Of a stretch of 14,724 bases of DNA, positions 1 through 6,584 are shown one piece after another. The notes beneath the pieces were generated by a model, which saw only the letters and a program-made list of their open reading frames with translations, was not told the DNA's origin and did not search any database. This DNA comes from DASYSL01 sp036003365 (GTDB lineage Bacteria; Eisenbacteria; RBG-16-71-46; DASYSL01). The position numbers and the translations under genes were made by a program. Each line of letters begins with the position of its first letter. The stretch's first letter is position 1. The stretch is taken from assembly GCA_036003365.1 (NCBI GenBank), contig DASYSL010000116.1, positions 1 to 14,724 on the forward strand. Direction: 5' to 3'.

Positions 1-800
1 CCTACCGCGGCGGGGCTTCCCTGGTGGCGCTTCTGCCCGAGGCGACCGCCCGCGCCCTCGGCCGGGCCGTGGCGCAGGCGTGCTGGCATCTCTCGCCGCG
101 CCGCCGCACCAGGCTCATGCAGAACTTGAAGCGCCTCGTGCCCGACCTCGATGCCCGCGCCCTCGGCCGCACCTCGCGCGCCGCCTTCGCCGGCTTCGGC
201 GAGTCGGTCGTGGACACCCTGCGCCTGTCGAGCGTGCGCGCGCTCGACGTCGAGCAACACGTGCGCTTCGAAGGCTGGGAGCGCCTCGAAGAAGGGCTCG
301 CCGATGGCGGCGTGATCCTGCTCGGCGCGCACGCCGGGAACTGGGAATGGGCGGGGGCGGCGCTTGGGCGCCGCGGCGTTCCCTTGGCCGCGCCGGTGCG
401 CCGGCACCGCGGCGCCGACCGTTTCTTCGGCGCCTTCCGCAAGCGCTTCGGCGTGCGCACGCACGGCCGCTTGGCTCCGTTGCTCACGCGTGACGAGGAG
501 CCGCGCGCCCGCGCGCTCGCGCTCTTCCTCGACCGCGCCGCCTTTGGCCGCGCGACCGCCCGTCCCGCGCGCCTGGCTCTCGGGGCGGCAGCGCTCGCCG
601 CGCGCCGCGGATGGTCGCTCTTGCCGGCGCTCTGCCTGCGCGAAGGCGCTCGCTATCGCATCGTGTTCGGCCCGCGCCTGCGTCCCAGCTCGAGCCGCGA
701 GGCTCGCGTCCACGACGCGCGCGCCGCGCTGGCTTTCCTGGAGACCCAGCTGCGCGCGCATCGCGGGCAGTGGTTCGCCTTCGAGAGCCTCGAGTCTTGA
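1..800 (+). CDS. Lysophospholipid acyltransferase, LpxL/HtrB-like (5' partial)
   Basis: Probable membrane-associated acyltransferase of the LpxL/HtrB (lauroyl/myristoyl lipid A acyltransferase) family, which transfers a fatty acyl chain to a lipid A precursor or related lipid at the inner membrane. The reading frame is open from base 3 (YRGGASLVALLPEAT...), and this stretch already resembles the conserved N-terminal part of the family, so the true start probably lies upstream; GTG at 24 is possible but less likely. The catalytic H-x4-E motif is seen as HAGNWE at 330-347, preceded by the typical GVILLGAH strand. The family context RxxxxxNL follows about 30 residues in (RLMQNLKRL). The stop TGA (798-800) overlaps the TTG start of the next gene, indicating co-translation with a GT2 glycosyltransferase. 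The lipid substrate cannot be told from sequence: true lipid A, or another lipid modified together with the GT2 enzyme. Confidence 0.85.
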   Translation, partial: YRGGASLVALLPEATARALGRAVAQACWHLSPRRRTRLMQNLKRLVPDLDARALGRTSRAAFAGFGESVVDTLRLSSVRALDVEQHVRFEGWERLEEGLADGGVILLGAHAGNWEWAGAALGRRGVPLAAPVRRHRGADRFFGAFRKRFGVRTHGRLAPLLTRDEEPRARALALFLDRAAFGRATARPARLALGAAALAARRGWSLLPALCLREGARYRIVFGPRLRPSSSREARVHDARAALAFLETQLRAHRGQWFAFESLES

Positions 801-1576
801 GCGACACGGCCGCGTTCGACCACGCCACGGCCATCGTCATCCCGGCCTACAACGCGGGCCGCCACTTGGGAGGCGTCCTCGAACGCGTCCTCGCCGTGGT
901 GCCTCGCGACCGCATCTGGGTGGTCGACGATGGCTCGACCGACGCCACCGCCGCCGTCGCCGCGCAACACCAAGTCAATCTGATCCGCCAGTCGCCCAAT
1001 CAAGGCAAGGCCGCGGCGCTGCGCACCGGATTCGACGCCACCCGCGCCTACGAGCGCGTGATCACGCTCGACGCCGACGGCCAGCACGATCCCGCCGACC
1101 TGCCGCGCTTCCTCGAAGCCGCACGCGCTCACCGCCAGGATCTCGTCGTCGGCGCGCGCACGCTGGGGGAGGGGATGCCGGGCCTGCGCGCCTTCGGCAA
1201 TCGCATCTCGTCGAAGATCATCGGCGCCCTCGCCGGCTGTCCCATCCCCGACAGCCAATCCGGCTATCGCCTGCACGCGCGCGCCCTCATCGACAGCGTG
1301 GCGCCCGCCATCTCGCCCGACGCTCGCGGATTCCTGTTCGAGACCGAGCTGCTCGTGCGCGCCGGCCGCCAGGGCTATCGCATCGGCTCGGTGCCGATCG
1401 CCACCGTGTACGCCGACCAAGGAAGCCATTTCCATCCCGGCACCGAGCTGCCGCGCTTCCTATCGTTGTTCGCGCGGCTCACGTACCTGGTCGCGAGCGG
1501 TCAGGCGGGACGCCGCGCCACGCCGGCCTCCGCGCCTTCGCGCGAAACCACGACCGGCACGGAGGCGCGATGGTGA
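797..1576 (+). CDS. Glycosyltransferase family 2 (dolichol-phosphate-mannose-synthase-like)
   Basis: GT-A fold glycosyltransferase of 259 residues that should transfer a sugar from a nucleotide donor to a lipid or polyprenyl-phosphate acceptor at the cytoplasmic face of the membrane. Motifs are in order: AIVIPAYNAG (12-21), nucleotide-binding DDGS (44-47), the metal-binding DADGQHDP (92-99), the acceptor-loop DSQSGYR (152-158) and FETELLVRA (181-189). No C-terminal membrane segments follow the catalytic domain, unlike the GtrB type. I chose the TTG at 797 because it overlaps the upstream stop (TTGA) and falls just before the start of the conserved domain; longer in-frame starts would run back inside the acyltransferase gene. 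The 3' end overlaps surE. Acyltransferase plus GT2 suggests a joint role in making a glyco- or acyl-lipid of the envelope, which is inference. Confidence 0.85.
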   Translation: MSDTAAFDHATAIVIPAYNAGRHLGGVLERVLAVVPRDRIWVVDDGSTDATAAVAAQHQVNLIRQSPNQGKAAALRTGFDATRAYERVITLDADGQHDPADLPRFLEAARAHRQDLVVGARTLGEGMPGLRAFGNRISSKIIGALAGCPIPDSQSGYRLHARALIDSVAPAISPDARGFLFETELLVRAGRQGYRIGSVPIATVYADQGSHFHPGTELPRFLSLFARLTYLVASGQAGRRATPASAPSRETTTGTEARW

Positions 1577-2322
1577 TCCTGGTCACCAACGACGACGGCA
1601 TCCAGGCGCCGGCGCTGCGCCAGCTCAAGAGCGCGCTCGCCGATCTCGGGCGCGTCGTGATCGTGGCGCCCGATCGCGATCAGAGCGCCACCAGCCATGC
1701 CCTCACGCTCTACCGCCCGTTTCGCATCGAGCGCCCCGAGCCCGATGTCTACGCCGTCGACGGCACGCCGACCGATTGCGTGGTCGTGGCCACGCACGGT
1801 CTCATCGACGTCGCCCCGACGCTCGTCGTCTCCGGCGTCAATCATGGCCCCAACATGGGCGAGGACGTGTTCTATTCCGGCACCGTGGCGGCCGCCATCG
1901 AAGGCGCGCTCAACGGGTTGCCGTCCGTGGCCGTTTCGCTCGTGGCGCGGCGCTCGGACGAGGTCGATTGGACCGAGCCCGCGCGGGTGACGCGAAGCCT
2001 CGTGGACGCCGTGCTCCATCACGGGCTCGCGCCCAAGTCGCTGCTCAACGTCAATCTGCCGTGGCGCGGCGGAGCAGCCTACGAAGGCATGCGCGTCACC
2101 AAGCTCGGCCAGCGCGTCTATCAGGACTCGCTCATCACCAAGACCGATCCGCGCGGCCGTCCGTACTACTGGATTGGCGGCGACGAGCCGGTGTGGCTGG
2201 ACGAAGAGGAAACGGATTTTCTCGCGGTGTCCGAAGGCTACGTGTCGGTGACGCCGCTCATGCTCGATCTCACGCATCACCAGGCGCGGGCCGAGATGCG
2301 GAAGTGGCGGCTTTCGATCTGA
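1570..2322 (+). CDS. surE: 5'/3'-nucleotidase SurE
   Basis: SurE removes phosphate from nucleoside 5'- and 3'-monophosphates and acts in the cytoplasm during stationary phase and stress. The protein is 250 residues, the usual family length. It begins MVILVTNDDGIQAPAL with the metal ligands D8 and D9, followed by S39 in APDRDQSATS and N91 in SGVNHGPNMG, which complete the divalent metal site. The VYAVDGTPTDCV and FYSGTVAAA signatures are also present. ATG at 1570 is the family N-terminus, and it overlaps the GT2 stop by 7 bases (ATGGTGA), so translation is probably coupled. A perfect palindrome follows its stop codon and then tRNA-Pro. The sigma factor two genes downstream makes this resemble the surE-rpoS neighbourhood of proteobacteria. 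Confidence 0.95.
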   Translation: MVILVTNDDGIQAPALRQLKSALADLGRVVIVAPDRDQSATSHALTLYRPFRIERPEPDVYAVDGTPTDCVVVATHGLIDVAPTLVVSGVNHGPNMGEDVFYSGTVAAAIEGALNGLPSVAVSLVARRSDEVDWTEPARVTRSLVDAVLHHGLAPKSLLNVNLPWRGGAAYEGMRVTKLGQRVYQDSLITKTDPRGRPYYWIGGDEPVWLDEEETDFLAVSEGYVSVTPLMLDLTHHQARAEMRKWRLSI

Positions 2323-2334
2323 GCGCCCGGGCGC
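2323..2334. repeat. 12-bp GC palindrome after surE stop
   Basis: GCGCCCGGGCGC is a perfect palindrome starting one base after the surE stop codon. No T-tract follows, so it is not a convincing intrinsic terminator. It could stabilise the mRNA end or be chance in GC-rich DNA. Confidence 0.4.
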
Positions 2335-2336
2335 GG

Positions 2337-2364
2337 TTGGCAAGGTCGGCGCGCGTTTGATAAG
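2337..2364 (+). promoter_or_regulatory. Candidate sigma-70 promoter of tRNA-Pro
   Basis: TTGGCA (2337-2342) and GATAAG (2359-2364) are separated by 16 bp. They lie about 50 bp upstream of the mature tRNA and are followed by a G+C-only discriminator (CTGCGCGCGCC), typical of stably expressed RNA promoters. This is a motif match by eye with no experimental support. The predicted transcription start is near 2371, leaving a roughly 43-nt 5' leader. Confidence 0.45.
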
Positions 2365-2413
2365 CTGCGCGCGCCCGCCGGACGAAGCTGCGAGGCTCGA
2401 GAGCCTTGAGAGT

Positions 2414-2490
2414 CGGGGCGTAGCGCAGCCTGGTAGCGCACCTGGTTCGGGACCAGGGGGCCGGAGGTTCAAATCCTCTCGCCCCGACCA
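2414..2490 (+). tRNA. tRNA-Pro(CGG)
   Basis: A complete 77-nt cloverleaf with encoded CCA can be drawn. The acceptor stem is CGGGGCG/CGCCCCG, the D stem GCGC/GCGC, the anticodon stem CCTGG/CCAGG around loop TTCGGGA (anticodon CGG), and the T stem GGAGG/CCTCT around TTCAAAT. The discriminator A is followed by CCA at 2488-2490. The C1-G72 pair is the bacterial proline tRNA identity pattern. It decodes CCG, an abundant proline codon in this GC-rich DNA. Confidence 0.96.
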
Positions 2491-2520
2491 CGGCTTCGTC
2501 CCTTTTTCCCTTCCTCTTTC

Positions 2521-2796
2521 ATGAGCGACGCTTCCCTCCACGCCATCGTGCACGGCCGCGTGCAGGGCGTCGGCTTTCGCTACTTCGTGGTCACGCGGGC
2601 GCGCGCACTCGGGGTCGCCGCAACGGCGCGCAATCTGGCCGATGGCACGGTCGAGGTGTACGCTGAGGGCGAGCGCGCCGTGCTTGCGCAGCTGGAGCGT
2701 GAGTTGAGGCGCGGACCACCCGCGGCCGACGTGTCGCGCGTCGAGGCGCGCTATGGAGCGGCGCGCGGCGACACCACGGGATTCGACGTTTCGTAG
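2521..2796 (+). CDS. acyP: Acylphosphatase
   Basis: Small cytoplasmic hydrolase (91 residues) that cleaves carboxyl-phosphate bonds such as that of acetyl phosphate. The family signature is complete: HGRVQGVGFRYFV with catalytic R20, and ARNLADGTVEVYAEG with catalytic N38. Length is normal. The ATG at 2521 is preceded by a pyrimidine-rich stretch (TCCCTTCCTCTTTC) with no Shine-Dalgarno sequence, and the gene begins only 30 bp after the tRNA 3' end, so it may be read through from the tRNA promoter. The sigma factor gene follows 27 bp downstream. Confidence 0.93.
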   Translation: MSDASLHAIVHGRVQGVGFRYFVVTRARALGVAATARNLADGTVEVYAEGERAVLAQLERELRRGPPAADVSRVEARYGAARGDTTGFDVS

Positions 2797-2823
2797 GCAA
2801 GGATACGCCCGGCTCGGGAGACC

Positions 2824-3918
2824 ATGCTCGAACTCCACGACACCTTCACGGCGGCGCTCGACCAGGCCGGCACCCGTGCCCGCTCGCGCGGCCAGCTGAG
2901 CGCGAGCGAGCAGGAGGCGCTCGTCGGTCTGCGCGGCTTCGATGGCGGCAAGTACCTCGCCTTCGTCGAGGGCTTGCGCGCCGCGGGAGTCCAGGTCGAG
3001 CCGCTCGACGAGGAAGCGGAGGAGGCGCTGCCGGAAGCGCCTCGCGAGCCCGCGCGCGGCAAGGAGCTCGATCTCCTCGACCACTACCTCGCCGACCTGC
3101 AGCGCCATCCGCCGCTCACGCCCGAAGACGAGCTCAAGTCGTCGCGGGCGGCCCGCGCCGGCGTGGCCGCGGCGCGGCGGCACCTCATTCTCGGCAACCT
3201 GCGCCTGGTCGTTTTCATCGCGCGCCGCTATCGCGGCCGCGGCCTCGACTTCATCGATCTCATCAGCGAAGGCAATCTCGGCCTCATCACGGCGGCTGAC
3301 CGCTTCGATCCCGAGCGCGGTTTCCGTTTTTCCACGTACGCGGCGTGGTGGATCCGGCAGGCCATTCTGCGCGGCATCGCCGACCAGTCGAACGCCGTGC
3401 GACTGCCGGTCACCGTGCTGCAGCAGATGCGCCGCTATCTCATGGAGCAGCGCAAGCTGCGCCACCGCCTCGGCCGCGAGCCCGAAGTGCTCGAGGTGGG
3501 AAGCGCGCTCGGCCTGGCGCCCTTCCAATCGGAGCGCATCTCGGCGCTCATCCACAGCGCGCGCACGCTGGCCGACATCGGCGACGCCGACCAGTCGGGC
3601 GAGCTCCTGCTCGCCGCCACCGATCAGGACGTGCCGAGCGTCGAGGAGATGGTCGAGAGCAAGCTCGACAGCGAGAAGCTCGACCATTTCCTCGGCCGAC
3701 TCAGTGGCCGCGAGGAGATGATCCTCCGCATGCGTTACGGATTCTTCGACGGCGTGGCCCACACGTTGCAGCAGACCGGCGAGCGCTTCAACATCACGCG
3801 CGAGCGCGTGCGTCAGATCGAGCAGCGCGCGCTCGGCAAGCTCCGTTTCTGGATGGAGCAACCGGCCGGCGCACCCGACGACTCGAGCCAGGAGGACGGC
3901 ACGTGGAAAGCGGTGTGA
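2824..3918 (+). CDS. RNA polymerase sigma-70 family factor (group 1/2, RpoD/RpoS-like)
   Basis: A 364-residue sigma factor that directs core RNA polymerase to promoters. Residues about 8-68 resemble region 1.1 of primary sigmas and end in an acidic run (LDEEAEEAL). Region 1.2 is at about 82-115 (LDHYLADLQRHPPLTPEDE). Region 2 is about 118-195, with NLRLVVFIARRYRGRGLDF, DLISEGNLGLI, the DPERGFRFSTYAAWWIRQAI core and melting segment, and RLPV. Region 3 is about 196-275. Region 4 is about 283-342, with the helix-turn-helix HTLQQTGERFNITRERVRQIEQRALGKLR at 313-341. A primary RpoD is usually longer; RpoS lacks region 1.1, so the type is intermediate. Synteny with surE favours an RpoS-like, stationary-phase or stress role (inference). 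A weak GGGAG precedes the ATG by only 3 nt. The 3' end overlaps apt. Confidence 0.9.
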   Translation: MLELHDTFTAALDQAGTRARSRGQLSASEQEALVGLRGFDGGKYLAFVEGLRAAGVQVEPLDEEAEEALPEAPREPARGKELDLLDHYLADLQRHPPLTPEDELKSSRAARAGVAAARRHLILGNLRLVVFIARRYRGRGLDFIDLISEGNLGLITAADRFDPERGFRFSTYAAWWIRQAILRGIADQSNAVRLPVTVLQQMRRYLMEQRKLRHRLGREPEVLEVGSALGLAPFQSERISALIHSARTLADIGDADQSGELLLAATDQDVPSVEEMVESKLDSEKLDHFLGRLSGREEMILRMRYGFFDGVAHTLQQTGERFNITRERVRQIEQRALGKLRFWMEQPAGAPDDSSQEDGTWKAV

Positions 3919-4487
3919 GAGAGCGGGCGAACGTTCCCGACTGGACGCGCTGGGTGAGAGATGTTCAGGACTATCCGCAGCCCGGCATTCTGTTCCGCGA
4001 TCTCACGCCGCTGTGGGCCGACGGCGCGGCCTGGGCGCGCGCCGCCGACACGCTGGCGGCACAGGTGATGGCCGACGGCGGTCCGCGGCCCGCATTCGTT
4101 CTCGGCATCGAGGCGCGCGGCTTCTTGATCGCGCAGGCGCTCGCCGATCGCTGGCAGGCGGGCGTGCTCCTGGCGCGCAAGCCCGGCAAGCTGCCGCGCG
4201 CGTCTTACCGCCAGAACTACGCGCTCGAATACGGCGAGGCGGGGCTCGAATTGCACGAGGATCCCATCCCCGAGGGCGCTCCGGTGCTCATCGCCGACGA
4301 CGTGCTGGCGACCGGCGGGACGGCTCAGGCGGCTCTCGAGCTGGTGGAGAACCTGCGCGGGCACGTCGTGGGCTTCGCGTTCTTGCTGGAGATCGCCTCT
4401 CTGGGCGGACGCGAGCGTCTGGGGGAGCTCCCCGTGTTCACGCTCGTGCGCTACGGCGCGGATGGCAAAGCGGAGACTTTGGGCTAA
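3903..4487 (+). CDS. apt: Adenine phosphoribosyltransferase
   Basis: Purine salvage enzyme that converts adenine and PRPP to AMP and pyrophosphate in the cytoplasm. From the GTG at 3903 it is 194 residues. Family motifs are VQDYPQPGILFRDLTPL (21-37), GIEARGFL (68-75), the flexible-loop region KPGKLPRASYRQNYALEYG (93-111) and the PRPP-binding loop VLIADDVLATGGTA (128-141). I prefer GTG 3903 because an AGGAGG (3890-3895) lies 7 nt upstream. GTG 3915, which overlaps the sigma stop as GTGA, is the alternative and gives 190 residues. Either way the gene overlaps the 3' end of the sigma gene and ends the + strand block, 10 bp from the convergent thioredoxin gene. Confidence 0.94.
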   Translation: MESGVRERANVPDWTRWVRDVQDYPQPGILFRDLTPLWADGAAWARAADTLAAQVMADGGPRPAFVLGIEARGFLIAQALADRWQAGVLLARKPGKLPRASYRQNYALEYGEAGLELHEDPIPEGAPVLIADDVLATGGTAQAALELVENLRGHVVGFAFLLEIASLGGRERLGELPVFTLVRYGADGKAETLG

Positions 4488-4497
4488 GCAGTTTCCT

Positions 4498-5178
4498 CTA
4501 CTGCGCGGCGCCGCGGTTGATCTGGGCGTCGAGATCCTGCGGCATGAAGCCGTCGACCGTGCCCACTTTCTCACCCTTCTTGCCGTACACGATGACGAAG
4601 GGGATGCCGGTCGTGTACTTGAGCACCTGGCGCGCCGCCGGCGTGTTCCAGTCGACGATGTTGATCTTGCGCACCGCGACGTCCTGGCGCTTCTGGAGCA
4701 CATCGTTGACGTGCGCGTCGATCATGCGGCAGGGGCGGCACCAGTCGGCGTAGAAGTCGACCAGCGTCACCTTGCCGGGCACGGCGAGGCCCTCGAGGCT
4801 CGCCACCTCGTCGCCATTCTCCGAGACCACACCCACGTCCGAGCCCTCGGGAAAGCCCTTGGGCGGCATCCATTTTCCCTGACCCGGCCCTTCGATCGCG
4901 AGATAGCCGGCGTCCTCGACCGCGGCGATGAGGCGGGCGGTGGACACGCGCTGGCTCATCTGGATCGTGGCTTCGACGGTGCGCGTATCGAAGGTGACGC
5001 TCTTCACGCCTTTGATCTTCACCAGGCTCGCCTTCACCATGTCGAGCGCCTTGCCACCATCGATCCCCTGCAGGGAGAGAACGACGGGCTTGATCGCCGG
5101 TGCGGCCGCCGCGTGCAGATCGGCCAGGGGAGCGAGAGTCAGCGAGAGGAGAAGGAGGAAGGGTGCGGCGATTCGCAT
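4498..5178 (-). CDS. Secreted thioredoxin-fold protein with degenerate HMA-like N-domain
   Basis: Predicted periplasmic thiol-disulphide protein of 226 residues. A signal peptide (MRIAAPFLLLLSLTLAPLADLHAA, about 1-24) is followed by a roughly 65-residue domain (31-95) with the beta-alpha-beta-beta-alpha-beta pattern of a heavy-metal-associated domain. Where that family has GMTCxxC, this protein reads GIDGGKA, so no metal-binding cysteines remain. The thioredoxin domain (about 120-220) has DFYADWCRPC with active-site C147 and C150 and the cis-proline loop GIPF (P193). The ATG at 5178 places the signal peptide correctly; ATG 5205 would add nine residues (MDRPRESRR) and cannot be excluded. It lies 98 bp downstream of the 5277-5747 gene on the same strand. 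Possible roles are disulphide reduction or redox delivery in the envelope; the partner is unknown. Confidence 0.85.
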   Translation of the reverse strand: MRIAAPFLLLLSLTLAPLADLHAAAAPAIKPVVLSLQGIDGGKALDMVKASLVKIKGVKSVTFDTRTVEATIQMSQRVSTARLIAAVEDAGYLAIEGPGQGKWMPPKGFPEGSDVGVVSENGDEVASLEGLAVPGKVTLVDFYADWCRPCRMIDAHVNDVLQKRQDVAVRKINIVDWNTPAARQVLKYTTGIPFVIVYGKKGEKVGTVDGFMPQDLDAQINRGAAQ

Positions 5179-5240
5179 GCGTCGGCTCTCTCGGGGTCTG
5201 TCCATGGGGGGCGTGGGCCGCAATCAGAGTAACGGAAAGT

Positions 5241-5264
5241 CGCCGGGCCTGGCCAGAACCGGCG
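5241..5264 (-). terminator. Weak hairpin between two minus-strand genes
   Basis: On the - strand CGCCGG (5264-5259) pairs with CCGGCG (5246-5241) around a 12-nt loop that itself contains TGGCCA. Only ACTTTCC follows, so termination would be weak. An overlapping operator-like palindrome, GAACCGGCGGTTC, lies at 5256-5268. It may attenuate transcription into the thioredoxin gene or mark a separate promoter region. Confidence 0.25.
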
Positions 5265-5276
5265 GTTCCGAACGTC

Positions 5277-5747
5277 TCAGGCCGCTTTCCGCGGCTTGGG
5301 CTTGGGCACGGGCGCGGTCGCCACCAATTCGTCGGCGGTCGGGCCCACGCGCACCGTCTTGGCCGCGTGGCTCAGCACGTAGACGCGGATGTTGTTGCCG
5401 CGATCGTCGGCCGGGGTCAGGAAGAAGCCCAGCTTGCCCGCCACGTACGAGTTCGTATAGCCCACCAAGAGCTCCTGATCCTTGAACAGCACCGCGATCT
5501 TCTTGGCGCTCGCCAGGCTTGGCGCCTGGACGCCGAACTTGCGCGACTTGATGTGCGCCGAATTGCCGTTCAAGTCGCGCACGAAGAACACGGCCTTGAG
5601 CTCGGCCATCTTGACCTGGATGGTCTCGGCCGCGCCGCCTCGCGCCTGCACATGGAAGGAGATGCGCTCGGGGAAGAAGTCCTGCGTGCTTCCCTTGACG
5701 CACTTGCCACTCAGGAAACGGACGACGACGAGGTTCGCCTCCGGCAT
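5277..5747 (-). CDS. Conserved two-module protein of unknown function (DUF6982-like)
   Basis: A 156-residue soluble protein without signal peptide. It resembles from memory the family named DUF6982 (GxVxKGxTQDF...ELKAVFFVRD), whose function is not established. Two similar modules can be seen. Module A (about 5-58) has VVVRFLSGKCVKGSTQDF, then FHV, then ELKAVFFVRD. Module B (about 83-134) has IAVLFKDQELLVGYTNSY, then GFFLTPAD, then AAKTVRV. Both fit an all-beta pattern, so an internal duplication is likely. The tail is Pro/Lys-rich (PVPKPKPRKAA). I chose ATG 5747 because it lies 4 bp after the upstream beta-barrel gene and starts the conserved domain. There is no Shine-Dalgarno sequence (CCTTCTAGCGCC), so translation is probably coupled to that gene. 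Confidence 0.75.
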   Translation of the reverse strand: MPEANLVVVRFLSGKCVKGSTQDFFPERISFHVQARGGAAETIQVKMAELKAVFFVRDLNGNSAHIKSRKFGVQAPSLASAKKIAVLFKDQELLVGYTNSYVAGKLGFFLTPADDRGNNIRVYVLSHAAKTVRVGPTADELVATAPVPKPKPRKAA

Positions 5748-5751
5748 GGCG

Positions 5752-6348
5752 CTAGAAGGAGAACCCAAAGGTGATGGGAATGAAGCGCGCGCTCTTGAGG
5801 CTCGACACGCTCGGGTTCCAGCCCGCCTCGGTGTACACGTTCTCGAGCCGCGCCTCGACGAAGCCGTGCGTCGGTCCCATGGCGAACTTGAGGCCCGCGC
5901 CGCCGTCGATGCCGAAGCGCGTCTCCGTGTTCGACACCGAGACGCCCGAGCTGTCCGCCTCACCCTTCACATGAAAGGCGCCCAGGCTCGCGGTGATGTA
6001 CGGACGCACCGGACCGCTCGACATGAGGGGAAACGTCACGCCCGCCAGACCGGAGAGAATCTGGCTCTGCCCGTTGGTCATGGACGTGGCCGCCTGGAGC
6101 GCGTCCTGGACGTTCATCTTCTGGTAGCCGAGTGCCCCGCGCAGGCCGAAGGGCAGGGCGGGCACGTGGAACTCAGCCAGTCCGCGAAGATGGAAGCCGT
6201 TTTTGAGGACGTCGCCCGTGTCGTTGGTCGGCATCGTGATGCCGCCGCCCAGCCCGAGGGTCACGGGGCTACCGGCGCTCGCCCTCGGGGCGAGGCACGC
6301 CAGGGCCATCATGGGCACAGCCAAGAGAGCGAATGACCACCGCCGCAT
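5752..6348 (-). CDS. Outer-membrane beta-barrel protein
   Basis: A 198-residue porin-like barrel of the small OMP_b-brl type. The start is clear: AGGAGG lies 6 nt upstream of ATG 6348, and a signal peptide follows (MRRWSFALLAVPMMALACLAPRASA, cleavage near residue 25). The mature part alternates polar and hydrophobic residues in strand-sized segments separated by turns (VTLGLGGGITMP, FGLRGALGYQ, VRPYITASLGAFHV, FGIDGGAGLKFAM, GFVEARLENVYTEAG). It ends in FIPITFGFSF, a C-terminal aromatic beta-signal for BAM-mediated insertion. About eight strands would fit. It is the first gene of a minus-strand unit with the 5277-5747 gene 4 bp downstream. The function (adhesion, small porin or structural) cannot be assigned. 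Confidence 0.85.
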   Translation of the reverse strand: MRRWSFALLAVPMMALACLAPRASAGSPVTLGLGGGITMPTNDTGDVLKNGFHLRGLAEFHVPALPFGLRGALGYQKMNVQDALQAATSMTNGQSQILSGLAGVTFPLMSSGPVRPYITASLGAFHVKGEADSSGVSVSNTETRFGIDGGAGLKFAMGPTHGFVEARLENVYTEAGWNPSVSSLKSARFIPITFGFSF

Positions 6349-6470
6349 CGGATTCCTCCTTAGTACTGCGTCTACACCCGTGAACCAGGCTTCCATGCTC
6401 TCTAAGAAGATCGGCGTCTCCCAGGCTTCGCTTGAGGCGGCGGCGAAGCGGTCAACGTGCAACCCGGCTC

Positions 6471-6520
6471 GCCCCGGGGGCAGCAGAATCTGCCTCTGCT
6501 CGAGCAGCCCCCGGGGGCAG
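6471..6520. repeat. Stacked GC palindromes between divergent OMP genes
   Basis: Two near-identical copies of a palindromic block, GCCCCGGGGGCAG (6471-6483) and GCCCCCGGGGGCAG (6507-6520), flank AGCAGA/TCTGCT arms (6482-6487 and 6495-6500). The perfect 12-bp palindrome CTGCTCGAGCAG (6496-6507) abuts the second copy. Together they can fold into one long hairpin or act as DNA operator sites. They sit in the 236-bp gap (6349-6584) between the divergent barrel genes, about 65 bp upstream of the + strand start. Confidence 0.6.
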
Positions 6521-6584
6521 TTTCAGTGCATCGAGACGTCCGCTAGGCTGGCGCGGGCCGTTCCCCAACCCCCTGGAGGCCGTC

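Noticed and set aside
364..1569. Upstream in-frame extension of surE
   Set aside because: The extension is Arg/Ala/Pro-rich out-of-frame sequence of the acyltransferase and GT2 genes; SurE proteins begin at the VTNDDG motif.
1501..3861. Very long open frame on the - strand (786 codons) opposite surE, tRNA-Pro, acyP and the sigma factor
   Set aside because: It runs through well-identified genes and a tRNA on the other strand, has no recognisable domain, and is a typical product of high G+C codon bias.
4489..4504. GCAGT/ACTGC hairpin between convergent apt and thioredoxin genes as a bidirectional terminator
   Set aside because: Only 5 bp of stem and no T-tract on either side; it also runs into the stop end of the thioredoxin gene.
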